Shown: positions 31,863 through 41,738, numbered from the stretch's first letter. The stretch is 64,000 nucleotides of DNA from Rhynchopus euleeides (GCA_963210315.1 OY723299.1:1736001-1800000); one strand, 5' to 3'. Translations and numbers: made by a program. Notes: generated by a model not told the origin, from the letters alone.

Positions 31863-34800
31863 ATGACGATAACGATGGCCCTGCGGGGATGTCTTGTGGC
31901 CGCACTTGTGTGCAGCTGCGCAGCGTTGCCCGAGCCTCCCCTGCCAACTCCATCACCGGTCAGCACACCGCCACAAAGCCAGGGGCCGTGCCCGTGCCAG
32001 GGTACAGCGCCTATTGTGCTAGTTGCCACAAGTGCGTTCGAAGACTTGACAGTGGCAGGGTTCGCCCCCGCGTACGTTGACAGCGCAACGAATGCTGTTG
32101 CAATCAATGCTGCTCAACACAAGGGGGTGTTTGCAGCGGCATCGACCACCTTCAGCGGCCCGACTGCTGTTTACGACGTGGTGCTGGGCACCTTGACTGA
32201 AACGGACGGTGAGAGCTCGTACCGGGTGGCAGTGAATGGGCAGAAGCTGGGCCTGAAGCAGAACCCTGAGACGTCGACCGACTACACAGCACACACGCTT
32301 GCATGGCGCAGCGTGCAGGTTACCGCAGGGGACACCATCCAGATCGAGTTCTCTTCTCACACCAACGGGAAGATCCCCCAAGGAAGCGGGACAGCCTATT
32401 CGAGGGGGCGGTGGACGGAGGTTGTGTTCACGTGTGTCTCGATGTGCGGTGGGGCTCCGACAGGACAGCCTGCCACCACCCCGACTCCGCCAGTCAGTAC
32501 GCCAGTGCCACCTGTCACCACCCCGACTCCACCTGTCAGCACGCCAGTGCCACCTGTCACCACGCCAGTGCCACCTGTCACCACCCCGACTCCACCTGTC
32601 AGCACGCCAGTGCCACCTGTCACCACCCCGACTCCACCTGTCAGCACGCCAGTGCCACCTGTCACCACCCCGACTCCACCGGCCAGCACACCAGTCCCAC
32701 CCGCAGTGACAGATGCGCCACAAAGCCAGGGGCCGTGCCCGTGCCAGGGTACAGCGCCTATTGTGCTAGTTGCCACAAGTGCGTTCGAAGAGTTGTCAGT
32801 GGCAGGGTTCGCCCCCGCGTACGTTGACGGCGCAACGAATGCTGTTGCAATCAATGCTGCTCAACACAAGGGGGTGTTTGCAGCGGCATCGACCACCTTC
32901 AGCGGCCCGACTGCTGTTTACGACGTGGTGCTGGGCACCTTGACTGAAACGGACGGTGAGAGCTCGTACCGGGTGGCAGTGAATGGGCAGAAGCTGGGCC
33001 TGAAGCAGAACCCTGAGACGTCGACCGACTACACAGCACACACGTTTGCATGGCGCAGCGTGCAGGTTACCGCAGGGGACACCATCCAGATCGAGTTCTC
33101 TTCTCACACCAACGGGAAGATCCCCGAAGGAAGCGGGACAGCCTATTCGAGGGGGCGGTGGACGGAGGTTGTGTTCACGTGTGTCTCGATGTGCGGTGGG
33201 GCTCCGACAGGACAGCCTGCCAGCACCCCGACTCCGCCAGTCACCACGCCAGTGCCACCTGTCACCACCCCGACTCCACCGGCCAGCACGCCAGTGCCAC
33301 CTGTCACCACGCCAACACCGACGGTCAGTACGCCAACACCCCAAGGCGCAGTTCAGATCAGCGGGGAACCGATGCAATGGCACAAGCAGACGCTGTCGCT
33401 CGAGGGACCTCTGGGAAGCGAGGACGCGCAGACCTTTCTCAACTACAGGATGGATGTGACGTTCAAGAACGGTGGGGAGACACTGGTCGTTCCCGGATAC
33501 TTTGCGGCCGATGGCAATGCCAAGGACACTTCGGCGACAATGGGGAACGTGTGGCGCGCACACCTGAGCCCGTCGAAGACAGGGACGTGGAGCTACGAGA
33601 TCAGCTTCAGGCGCGGGAGCAACGTTGCTGTCGGTGCGAGGGGAGCCGGGTCGCCTGTGTCTCCCTACGACGGGATGACTGGGGTGTTCCAGATTGGGGC
33701 CAGCGACAAGAGCGGGCGCGACTTCCGGGCTGCGAAGAACGGAAGGCTGTTGGTGACTGGGGCGCGGAACCTGAAGTTTGCTGGAAGCGAGCGTTACTTT
33801 GTGAAGGCAGGAGCCGACAGCCCTGAACCCCTGCTTGCCTTCGCCGACTTCGACGCGACCAGCGGAGGGAGGGCTGGGCTGAAGACATGGGGCCCGCATG
33901 TTCGCGACTGGAAAGCCGGCGACCCGACATGGAAAGGGTCGAAGGGGAAGGGGCTGATCGGAGCAGTGAACTACCTGGCGAACCAGGGGTGCAATGTGAT
34001 GTCGTTTCTGACCTTCAACATCGGAGGGGATGGTGACAACGTGTGGATGTACAGCCACAAGACCACAAAGACATCGATGGACGTGTCGAAGCTGGACCAA
34101 TGGGAGGTGGTGTTTGAGCACATGACCAAGATGGGTGTGTTTCTGCACTTCAAGACGCAGGAGATTGAGAATGAGAAGTACCTGGACAACGGTGATACGG
34201 GGAGGGATCGGAAGCTCTACTACAGAGAGCTTATTGCGAGGTTCTCGCACCACCTCGCGCTGAACTGGAACCTCGGAGAGGAGAGCAAGCTCAGCCCGGG
34301 GCATCATAAGGCGATGGCATCGTACTTCCACGCGACCGACCCGTACCACCACCTCGTTGTGCTGCACACCTGGACTGGCCAGCAGGAGCAGAGGTACAGG
34401 CCACTCCTCGGGCAAAACTCTGAAGTCACCGGGGCATCGCTCCAAACGGGCTGGGATAACGTGCACGCCGAGACGTTGCAATGGGTCCAGGAGTCGAAGG
34501 CCGCCGGGAGGCCGTGGGTTGTGTCGAACGACGAGCAGAACCATTACATGGTCGGTATTCCCCCGCAGGGTGAATACCGAAGTGAAGATCATGGCGTGTC
34601 GCGCGTTCAGCTGCGCCACCATGTGCTCTGGGGGAACCTGCTGGCCGGTGGCGGTGGTATCGAGAGCTACTTCGGGTACGGCACCTCAAACAACGATATG
34701 GACGCACAGGACTTCCGTGGCAGGCAGGACTGGTGGAAGTACTGCGCGGTCGCGCTGGAATTCTTCGGCTCAGACGTGATGGACGGGAAGTTCCAAGACT

Positions 34801-35066
34801 TTTCGCCGTGCGACTCAATGACCTCTGTGTGGGACAACTGGTGCCTCGGGACCGAGGGGGACACGTATGTGGTGTACATGCCTGACGGGTCGCGCAGCGG
34901 GGCAATGCACTTCGGTGCTGACACCACGACCTACAAGCTGAAGTGGTTTAACCCAAGGACTGGAGACTACGACCCCAGTACCAGCCTAATTACCGCGCGT
35001 GGGACCACGAGCTTTGGCCAGGCGCCAAGCTCTGACGACTGGGTTGCTGTCCTAACGAAAAAGTAA
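31863..35066 (+). CDS. Secreted DUF5060-type glycoside hydrolase with duplicated N-terminal modules
   Basis: 1067 residues with a signal peptide (MALRGCLVAALVCSCAALP). Two almost identical modules of about 160 residues lie at about 39-198 and 288-447. Each runs from CPCQGTAPIVLVATSAFE to WTEVVFTCVSMC and looks like a beta-sandwich binding module. They are separated and followed by Pro/Thr linkers made of TPTPPVSTPVPPVT units. From about 496 comes a DUF5060 domain (YFAADGNAKDTSATMGNVWRAHLSP), then LRYF/YFVKAGADSPEPLLAF and a TIM-barrel-like region. Candidate catalytic acids are Glu806 or 807 (NLGEES) and Glu891 (SNDEQNH). A beta C-terminal domain of the collagen-binding-like type ends the protein. 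Such enzymes are typical of polysaccharide-degrading bacteria, so lateral transfer with later addition of eukaryotic-style linkers is likely. There are no introns. The substrate cannot be told. Confidence 0.82.
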   Translation: MTITMALRGCLVAALVCSCAALPEPPLPTPSPVSTPPQSQGPCPCQGTAPIVLVATSAFEDLTVAGFAPAYVDSATNAVAINAAQHKGVFAAASTTFSGPTAVYDVVLGTLTETDGESSYRVAVNGQKLGLKQNPETSTDYTAHTLAWRSVQVTAGDTIQIEFSSHTNGKIPQGSGTAYSRGRWTEVVFTCVSMCGGAPTGQPATTPTPPVSTPVPPVTTPTPPVSTPVPPVTTPVPPVTTPTPPVSTPVPPVTTPTPPVSTPVPPVTTPTPPASTPVPPAVTDAPQSQGPCPCQGTAPIVLVATSAFEELSVAGFAPAYVDGATNAVAINAAQHKGVFAAASTTFSGPTAVYDVVLGTLTETDGESSYRVAVNGQKLGLKQNPETSTDYTAHTFAWRSVQVTAGDTIQIEFSSHTNGKIPEGSGTAYSRGRWTEVVFTCVSMCGGAPTGQPASTPTPPVTTPVPPVTTPTPPASTPVPPVTTPTPTVSTPTPQGAVQISGEPMQWHKQTLSLEGPLGSEDAQTFLNYRMDVTFKNGGETLVVPGYFAADGNAKDTSATMGNVWRAHLSPSKTGTWSYEISFRRGSNVAVGARGAGSPVSPYDGMTGVFQIGASDKSGRDFRAAKNGRLLVTGARNLKFAGSERYFVKAGADSPEPLLAFADFDATSGGRAGLKTWGPHVRDWKAGDPTWKGSKGKGLIGAVNYLANQGCNVMSFLTFNIGGDGDNVWMYSHKTTKTSMDVSKLDQWEVVFEHMTKMGVFLHFKTQEIENEKYLDNGDTGRDRKLYYRELIARFSHHLALNWNLGEESKLSPGHHKAMASYFHATDPYHHLVVLHTWTGQQEQRYRPLLGQNSEVTGASLQTGWDNVHAETLQWVQESKAAGRPWVVSNDEQNHYMVGIPPQGEYRSEDHGVSRVQLRHHVLWGNLLAGGGGIESYFGYGTSNNDMDAQDFRGRQDWWKYCAVALEFFGSDVMDGKFQDFSPCDSMTSVWDNWCLGTEGDTYVVYMPDGSRSGAMHFGADTTTYKLKWFNPRTGDYDPSTSLITARGTTSFGQAPSSDDWVAVLTKK
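31972..33232 (+). repeat. Direct repeat within the DUF5060 gene (two about 505-bp copies, 747 bp apart)
   Basis: Copy 1 (31972-32474) and copy 2 (32719-33221) start at CACAAAGCCAGGGGCCGTGC and differ at only a handful of bases. The offset is 249 codons, so the duplication keeps frame. The linker between them is itself built of tandem CACCTGTCACC(A)C units. Confidence 0.85.
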
Positions 35067-36271
35067 AGAGGGAACTATCTATTTGGTGTCTGCGCAAGCA
35101 CCACCACAAGCGCGCGGACATACACGCACGCATTGGTACGGTTCGGTGCGAAATGACTATTGTTTTTCACACTGCACCCTCATTTCAAACTACACTCGAC
35201 GCTTCCTTTTGTTTATTTTCTTGTCTCAGACACATCTGCGTGTGAGTGGACATGCGACAGACACACGGAAGGGTTCGGTTCGCTGCACTCTTTCATATGC
35301 ATTGTCTTCTCTGCTCTGCCATTAATCCACTTTCTGTGCTTCAGGCAGTCATCCACGAAATGTCTGAGTGCGAAAGTGGCTTGGTTGGTGGATGCGTGCA
35401 ATGCAAGCAGTGACAGATCCATGAAGTATGTCAGTCGTATTTTCAGTGTTGTTTGGGTCTGCGAATGCGTGCGATACATGTGTCGCTCTCAGGACAATTC
35501 CTCAAACTGCACCTCCACTGCGCTTGCTTGCGTAGTGCCCCACAACCACCCCCCTGTCTCTTCTTAGGATCATCGTGGCTTCTTCTCGCATGTATCTTTT
35601 TTATCCTTCCCACGAAGGGTGCGCACAAATTTATGATGCACACAACTTCCGCACGGAACGTGCCATTCAGCTCTGCCAACCTTGCTCTACACACGACCCC
35701 CCTTCATCAAGCAAGTGGGTTTGTAAGTGTGTGGGGGTCAATGCATCACACGAACACGAAGTACACCGAGTCGAGGAAGGGTGGCAGAGCTGAAGCGACA
35801 CCTTCTTACAGATTTCCCTCCCTGCGTACTGTAGTTTCGATTAGCGATTAGCGAACTGGCTTCGCGCAGTGCCCCCCTCGAGGCCACAGCGCGATCACCG
35901 ATCCCTCCCTGCCCCCCTCCACCCCCCCTTTGCCGTCTGCATAACCATATTCCCTCTTTTGTTTCACCATACGTGCATGGCGTGCATGAGCTGACGAGGT
36001 GCTGTGTGCTGCATTGGTCGCTACTACCACTTCTGGTGGTGTGGCACATCATCAGAAAATCAAGAAATTCGGCTCCCTGAACCCACCCCCGCCCTCTTTT
36101 CATCCGCCCTTGTCGAGGCCTCTCCGAGGCAAGGCTTTGTGTCTCGCCTCCGGTGGCCTCCCGACTTGCTCCCTTTCGCCCCCCTCGATGCCCCCAAAAT
36201 TGGCGTTGTTGTGGCTGTGGCACGGTCGGCTCAGGGACTCCTCGAAAACTGTCGTTCCCACAACGTCGTTA
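35067..36271. other. Intergenic spacer between the DUF5060 gene and the transposon
   Basis: 1.2 kb with lower GC than the genes. I see no coding region. A degraded antisense copy of the 10216/17055 repeat may lie at 35684-35713. The spacer ends at the TA target of the transposon (36270-36271). Confidence 0.5.
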
Positions 36272-36300
36272 CAGGGGGGGGTCAAATAAACGTACTTAGT
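36272..36300 (+). repeat. Left terminal inverted repeat of the pogo-like element
   Basis: 29 bp beginning CAGGGGGGGG directly after the TA target. Identical to the reverse complement of 40673-40701. Confidence 0.9.
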
Positions 36301-36737
36301 ACTACTATTCGGCGAACGCGCGGGCCTAAATCGACCTCGCCAGAAAATTAATAAATAGTTTGCGAGCGAATAGACGTACTTAGTACGTCTATTCAACTTT
36401 TCCTAAAAACGCTGTTTGCAGGGGCTCTGCGGGGCTGTTTGGTCCACCAGGGGCGCGCTGGTCACTGCTGTCGTCCGTCTCTCACTTCTTCTGCCTTCCG
36501 GTCGAGTATCCGCTCTGTTCTCGTCCTACCACTCGCCCCTCATTTGGTTTCGTACCGTTTTGATTTGTATTGCCCCCCCCCCCCCCTCTGGTGCCCCCCC
36601 TGGTTGACATTCTTGTTGAGTTAGTGAAAGCATACACAGTTCATCAGAGCTGTCAGCTTCACTGTCGGTGGTTGGTTGGTGCGTTGATGCTTAAAAAAAG
36701 ATGTGAAAAAGACAAGCCACAACCAGCACGCCCCAAC

Positions 36738-39700
36738 TTACTTCTTCTTCAAGTTCTTGGGCTTGTTGGGGCAAGTCTGCATGTTGTGCCCAGGCTTCCT
36801 ACACCCTTTGCAGAGCCTGCGGTGTTTGTTGGGAGTCTGGGTGGTCGGGGACGCTGCGCGCTTCTTTTGGGAGGACTGGGAGGACTGGGAAGGCTGTGTC
36901 TGTGTGAGAGAGTTCACACGAACCGGCTTCGCCCATGCCAAGATGCTTGACTGTTGGGTTGGCTGAGACACAACTTTCTTTTGGGTGGACTGCTTCTCTG
37001 TGCTCTCTTTTGCCTTCCCGTCCAACCCAGGTTCAAGGTCCGCACCACCAGCCTCAGGGGATGTTTCTGTGCTTGGTGCGAAGGTGAGGTCCGGACAAAG
37101 GGATCTCTTCACGAACCCGTCCTCCTCACCCGACACCTTCAGCACGTACCCCATATCCCGCAAGCGCTCGGCTACCACCTCCCCCCTCACACTTTCCACC
37201 GACTTTCCCCAAACAGCTCCAACAGAGGTGCACATGGCCTCGCGGTACCACCTCTCTGTGAAGCGACAATCCTGGCGAAAACCTTCGGCTGTTGATTTCT
37301 TCATCTCGAGACGGGCTTTGTCCTTGAGCCCTTCCAGGTGAGTGTGGAAGGCAGCCTTGAATGGTGCAAATGCATGCACATCAAGGTACTGCACTGTTCC
37401 TGTCAACCCACCTGGAATGACCGCTGACTTCGCCCCCGTCTTCCTGTGCAAGTACGCAACATTTTTTGGTGCAATGTGTGTTGTCGCCGAGTCATAAATG
37501 ACAAGCACGTTTTTGTTTTTGCAAATGGGGGCCAAGACGCTGTCAATCCACCACCGCCACTCGGCTTCTTTGACCCAGCCGGTTTTCTGGAAAGTACAGT
37601 TAACCCCCGAGTCTTTGTGAATCTGATGCTCCTCCTTCTTTATCCTCTCGCCCGCACCTTTAAAAACGATCGACTGCTTTGTCGCAAGAATGGTCCTGTC
37701 TTTCACACTGAACGTGACAGCACCAATCAACGTGGCAAATCTATTTTTGCCAGCATCGGTATCGACCATGATGTTGGTGTCAGTGGTGTAGCACAACAGT
37801 TTGTCCCTGCGGGTAGAGCTCTTGTACAAGGCAGACTCATCCACATTCACAACCAGGTCAAAAGTACCAAAGGGGTTGTGCAGCAGCTCGGACCCGATGG
37901 AGAGGCGTCTGATGGTGGACCAGAAGCTGTGCAACTGGACCCGGGCTTTTTCAAGAGAAAGCTTGGCAATGCGCGAAGTACGAAATTGAAACTTGTTTCT
38001 CCTGGCCCAACCGTCAATCCACTCCACCGAAGCCTGGAAGCCTTTCGGGAAGGGAACAAAGGACATGGCAAGCTCCTTGATTTTGCGGCGCGTCGTTGGC
38101 AAGTCGTTCTTCCGCCGTTCTCCCACTTCTTTAAGCACGTGGGCCTCCACCTCAGGAAAGAAACACGACCTCCCCCCCCCCGCCTTTCTTTTGGCATGTG
38201 TTTTTCCATCATTTGCTGGGAGGCTCTTCATCGCCTTATCCTTGGGAAAGTCTCTCTTCCAACGAGTTGCCGTTGTCGAACACTGGTCCCGGTTCACTTG
38301 GATAGGAGGGTTACCAGGAGGAGTAGGAGGAGCAAAAAGGTAAGCACGCATGGTCTCCATCACCGGGAGCCCAGCCCACAACAAGGAGGCTACAGCCTGC
38401 TTGTAGTGGGACGTGTAGCAGGCCCGGCGGGTTGTATCCCCAACCTTTGAAGGGGCCCTGCAGTGCTTAATTTCCCCCCCCAAAAACTCCTTTAGGTTTT
38501 CAACCGAGAGCACAATATCCGGGGAAGGGGTCTCCCCCTTCGTTGCACTCTCGGTATCCCCACCCGTGTTCCCTTCCCCACCCGTGTTCCCTTCCTCCCT
38601 TCCCTCCCCACTGTCCCCACTCCCGTCATCAGAGCCGTTCTTTTCGAGTTCTTCGAGAACAGAGACTTTTTCGATGTCGTCGTCGTCGTCGTCGTCGCAG
38701 GTGCTCTCAGAGCTGCCATTCGATCCAGCGCCGCCCTCTGAGTCAGCGTCATCGTTCTCTGAGGTAGTGTCGTCGTTCGGTCCAGCGTCGTCGTTGCTCG
38801 CAGAAACCACAATCGCGCACGCGGTCTCCGCAGCCAACAGCTCCCGAAGATCACGGAGCACAGATTTGAGATCGTCTTTGGAGGGTGCCTGGCGTTCTTG
38901 GACCTCCCGCTCGATATCAGCAGCTGAAGACAGCTGATGAATCCGTGTGGGGAAAAAGTGTGTTGCATGCCGGACGGCCTGAATCCCACACGACCACGCG
39001 TCCTTCTGCATCCCACTCAACACCACACGGACAGTGCTGAACTTCTGCTCGAGGCTCTTGGCGAGTGGAGAACCGTGAATGATCGCGTGGTCGTCAATCA
39101 CGATACACTCATCCTCCCGGAAAGCACAAAAGACCCAGTGGAGGCCTGTGTTGTTGTGTGTGTTCACCACACAACCCTGCCACTCCGATTTTGTCTCCCA
39201 GAACGCCACACCCTGGGGACTAGCTGGATAGCGCTTCATCCCTTTTGTGATGCTCTCGAACTGGCAGTACTCAAAAAAACGAGTACCGTCCGGGTTTTTC
39301 ACCGGATCATACCGGGGGTTGGCGACACGGGACACTGCTTCTACACCAGCGGGCTGCAGGTAGTGAACCAGCAGGTTCCCCACGTCGCTCGTCGTCAGCC
39401 AGTACCCCACCTTGACATTCTTTGAGGAATGCCCTTTTAAAAACTCGGCCCTTTTGGGGCCGCCTCCGTGCGCTTCCGTCGGCTGTGCCTCACACCCACC
39501 CCGAAGGACTGGAATGGGTTTGGCTTGTGTCTTCGGCGCGGAGCAGTCGGTTGAAGGTTTGGCTTGTGTCTTCAGCGTGGAGCAGTCGATTGAAGGTTCG
39601 GCTTGTGTCTTCGGCGCGGAGCAGTCGGTTGAAGGTTTAGCTTGTGTCTTCGGCGCGGAGCAGTCGGTTGAAGGTTCGGCTTGTGTCTTCGGCGCGGAGC

Positions 39701-39974
39701 AGTCGGTTGAAGGTTCGGCTTGCGTCTTCGGCGTGGAGCAGTCGGTTGAAGGTTCGGCTTGTGTCTTCGGCGCGGACCGGTTGGTTGAAGGTTTGGCTTG
39801 TGTCTTCGGCCATGAAAAAATCGGGCCATTGCAGCGTGCCCTGGCCCGGGCCAGTTGGTTGAAGGAAGGCCGGGGAGCGCATGGCGGTGGCCCATCCTCG
39901 AATATCTTGAACAGGAGGCATTCCATCAGCAGGAGGCACATGAAAGCATCGGACGTCATCATTATGTCGGACAC
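36738..39974 (-). CDS. Ulp1-like protease / CENP-B HTH / DDE transposase / CCHC fusion protein
   Basis: One 1078-residue frame. Residues 58-152 hold about seven 13-residue repeats (APKTQAEPSTDCS). Residues 185-345 look like a C48 (Ulp1/SENP) cysteine protease: His279 in GLHWVFCAF, Asp294 or 295 in VIDDHA, Gln323 and Cys329 in QKDAWSCGIQAV. An acidic linker (395-475) follows. Residues 560-670 form a CENP-B/Tc5-type helix-turn-helix region (EWIDGWARRNKFQFRTSR). The DDE catalytic triad is Asp712 (VNVDESAL), Asp828 (VIYDSATTH) and Asp865 (VQYLDVHAFAPFK), the pogo/jerky pattern. QSSILAW (about 1008-1014) resembles a PCNA-binding PIP box, known in pogo transposases. A CCHC knuckle (Cys1055, Cys1058, His1063, Cys1068) and a Lys tail end the protein. 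All catalytic residues are intact. The start could be an internal Met, but the frame is uninterrupted from 39974. Confidence 0.85.
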   Translation of the reverse strand: MSDIMMTSDAFMCLLLMECLLFKIFEDGPPPCAPRPSFNQLARARARCNGPIFSWPKTQAKPSTNRSAPKTQAEPSTDCSTPKTQAEPSTDCSAPKTQAEPSTDCSAPKTQAKPSTDCSAPKTQAEPSIDCSTLKTQAKPSTDCSAPKTQAKPIPVLRGGCEAQPTEAHGGGPKRAEFLKGHSSKNVKVGYWLTTSDVGNLLVHYLQPAGVEAVSRVANPRYDPVKNPDGTRFFEYCQFESITKGMKRYPASPQGVAFWETKSEWQGCVVNTHNNTGLHWVFCAFREDECIVIDDHAIIHGSPLAKSLEQKFSTVRVVLSGMQKDAWSCGIQAVRHATHFFPTRIHQLSSAADIEREVQERQAPSKDDLKSVLRDLRELLAAETACAIVVSASNDDAGPNDDTTSENDDADSEGGAGSNGSSESTCDDDDDDDIEKVSVLEELEKNGSDDGSGDSGEGREEGNTGGEGNTGGDTESATKGETPSPDIVLSVENLKEFLGGEIKHCRAPSKVGDTTRRACYTSHYKQAVASLLWAGLPVMETMRAYLFAPPTPPGNPPIQVNRDQCSTTATRWKRDFPKDKAMKSLPANDGKTHAKRKAGGGRSCFFPEVEAHVLKEVGERRKNDLPTTRRKIKELAMSFVPFPKGFQASVEWIDGWARRNKFQFRTSRIAKLSLEKARVQLHSFWSTIRRLSIGSELLHNPFGTFDLVVNVDESALYKSSTRRDKLLCYTTDTNIMVDTDAGKNRFATLIGAVTFSVKDRTILATKQSIVFKGAGERIKKEEHQIHKDSGVNCTFQKTGWVKEAEWRWWIDSVLAPICKNKNVLVIYDSATTHIAPKNVAYLHRKTGAKSAVIPGGLTGTVQYLDVHAFAPFKAAFHTHLEGLKDKARLEMKKSTAEGFRQDCRFTERWYREAMCTSVGAVWGKSVESVRGEVVAERLRDMGYVLKVSGEEDGFVKRSLCPDLTFAPSTETSPEAGGADLEPGLDGKAKESTEKQSTQKKVVSQPTQQSSILAWAKPVRVNSLTQTQPSQSSQSSQKKRAASPTTQTPNKHRRLCKGCRKPGHNMQTCPNKPKNLKKK
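39524..39812 (-). repeat. 39-bp tandem repeat within the transposase gene
   Basis: About seven copies of a 39-bp unit (on the + strand GGCTTGTGTCTTCGGCGCGG followed by AGCAGTCGGTTGAAGGTT) encode the 13-residue repeat of the fusion protein's N-terminus. The copies differ mainly at one or two positions. Confidence 0.85.
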
Positions 39975-40672
39975 CAGCCGAAGCTATTGGCTCTGTTGGT
40001 GGATGGTGAAATCTGGGCAGTTGGATTGCGGGTTTGCGGGCGTGTGTTGATCAGTGCTGCACAACAGGAGAGAATGTCAAACAACGTCAGGGAAGGGGGC
40101 TGCGGGGGGTGGGGGGTGGGCTCAGCTGGTCCTCGAAGGCTACATCTATGGTGAGGTGTGTCTGGGGCCATCCGTCCACATCTTCTCGTTGGTGGTAGGG
40201 ACTGCGGACGCCGTAGATGAGGAGTCGTTTAATGCGCGCCGCTCTTCAGCAGTGATTTTGACGCCTCTGGACCCCAGGAGTTTGCGGGTTTCCGGGTTTG
40301 CGGTCTTCAGCAGTGGTTCTGATGCCTCTGGACCGCAGGAGTTTGCGGGTTCGCTGGTTTCCCGTCCGTATGTGTCTGAGGGGGGATGCCCCGATTCCCT
40401 TCGTCACGACATATCTTTGAGCGTAGGTCACTTCCCCCCTCTACGGACCCCGTGCACCCTGGTTCCCCTAAGTGGCACCAATAGACCCCGTTGTCCCCAT
40501 TCCTTGCCCCAAAGTTTGCAGATTTGTGTGTCTCCAAAAAGAAAATCTCAAAAAAAACGGAAAATTTTCCCAAAAAAAAAGGGTGAAAAGTAAGTACTAC
40601 TATTCAACGGCCCAACGTGCCCCAGAGCCCCAAAAAAATAAGTACTACTATTCGGCTAAGTACTACTATTCA

Positions 40673-40701
40673 ACTAAGTACGTTTATTTGACCCCCCCCT
40701 G
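40673..40701 (-). repeat. Right terminal inverted repeat of the pogo-like element
   Basis: Exact inverse of 36272-36300, followed by TA 40702-40703. The transposase gene reads inward from this end. Confidence 0.9.
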
Positions 40702-40703
40702 TA

Positions 40704-41111
40704 ACGAAAATGATCCGGTATTTCGGCCCTCCCCCCCGTCGTGAGTCTCTCGGGTCAAAAAAGGTCGAAAAACTCAGGAAACTTAAGACTCCCGAGCCCA
40801 ACCGTTTTGCCATCGCCTTAACACCATTTCATTGATTTTCGCGTTTCTTTCAGCACAAAAAAAAACTTGCCTGCCAACGGACCGAGCCACGGGGGGATGG
40901 TTGTGGGCGGTTTGGTATTGGAGGGTCGATTCTCCTTGCCTCGTTGCGTCCCTAGGTGGTTTGGCGGTGGTTGGGTAGAGACCCGCCAGTCAGCCCACTG
41001 GCAGCGCGAGAGTGACAAGGTTGCCAGAGACCCCCCCCCCCTCCCGCCCCAGGCCAGACGTACCCTTTTTTCCCGTTTCCCCCGGCCCTCCCCTCCCCCC
41101 CCCCCCCCCTA
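40704..41111. other. Short spacer between transposable elements
   Basis: 400 bases, with C runs near 41031-41040 and 41092-41109. No gene is visible. It ends at the TA (41110-41111) that starts the next element. Confidence 0.5.
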
Positions 41112-41736
41112 CTGGGGGGGGCTAAATAGAAGCCCCCCCCCCCCTTGTATTCGGCGTAGGATCGAGTTTTTTTGGGGGTTTTTGGGGGCCCAAAATTTTA
41201 GGCAATTTTTGCAGTGGGTGGCCAAATAGAAGGGGGGGGTCAAATCCAAGGGGGGGGGGCTTGTATTCGGCGGAAGCCGAATTTTCCAAATTTTGGTGAA
41301 TTTTGCCCCAGGTGACCTCGTGGAATCGCGATTTTCGCCTTCCATTGCACTATTCGGAATCCGTGCGGATCGTGGTGGGGTCATTTTGTGGGTGGAGGTG
41401 CCAAGTATCACACATGAAATGTGGGTCTGGTTTGGGTCCTGATAATGGGAGGATATTCCCGGGAGTCAGCAACCTGCGATGACCCCCACACTGGTGTCCA
41501 AAACCCCGTTCCTTTGAATGTTTGGATTCCGTGCGGACCGCAGTGGGGTCATTTTGACCATGGGGTGCCTGTTATGACTGGAAAAACAGGCTGAAAATTT
41601 GAAATTTGGCTGAAATTCGGCTTCCGCCGAATACAAGCCCCCCCCCCCCTTGTATTCGGCGAAAAATTTTATGGATTTCGAATTTTCAGACCCCCCCCTT
41701 GTATTTGACCCCCCCCTTCTATTTAGCCCCCCCCAG
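41112..41736. mobile_element. TA-flanked element 2 (625 bp, MITE-like)
   Basis: Perfect 21-bp inverted ends starting CTGGGGGGGGCTAAATAGAA (41112-41132 and 41716-41736), flanked by TA at 41110-41111 and 41737-41738. The end resembles that of the autonomous pogo-like element (CAGGGGGGGGTCAAATA). Internally, CTTGTATTCGGCG and GGAAGCCGAATTT form nested inverted copies. There is no coding capacity, so it probably moves by a supplied transposase. Confidence 0.8.
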
Positions 41737-41738
41737 TA

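Larger units (their letters stand above)
36272..40701 (-). mobile_element. Complete pogo-like DNA transposon (4430 bp) with TA target duplication
   Basis: The ends are perfect 29-bp inverted repeats starting CAGGGGGGGGTCAAATAAAC (36272-36300 and 40673-40701), each flanked by TA (36270-36271 and 40702-40703). A CAG start and TA duplication are the hallmarks of pogo/Tigger elements. Subterminal AGTACTACTATTC motifs occur once near the left end and three times near the right end. A 27-bp palindrome (GAATAGACGTACT, T, and its inverse) lies at 36368-36394. The element carries one long minus-strand gene. Identical ends and an uninterrupted frame indicate recent movement. Confidence 0.9.

Noticed and set aside
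32464..32709. The short tandem repeats in the DUF5060 gene as a possible CRISPR array
   Set aside because: The units are contiguous, have no unique spacers and encode a Pro/Thr linker in frame.
37446..38450. A 334-residue + strand frame and other long frames inside the transposon
   Set aside because: They are shadows of the minus-strand transposase gene, whose frame carries all recognisable motifs.
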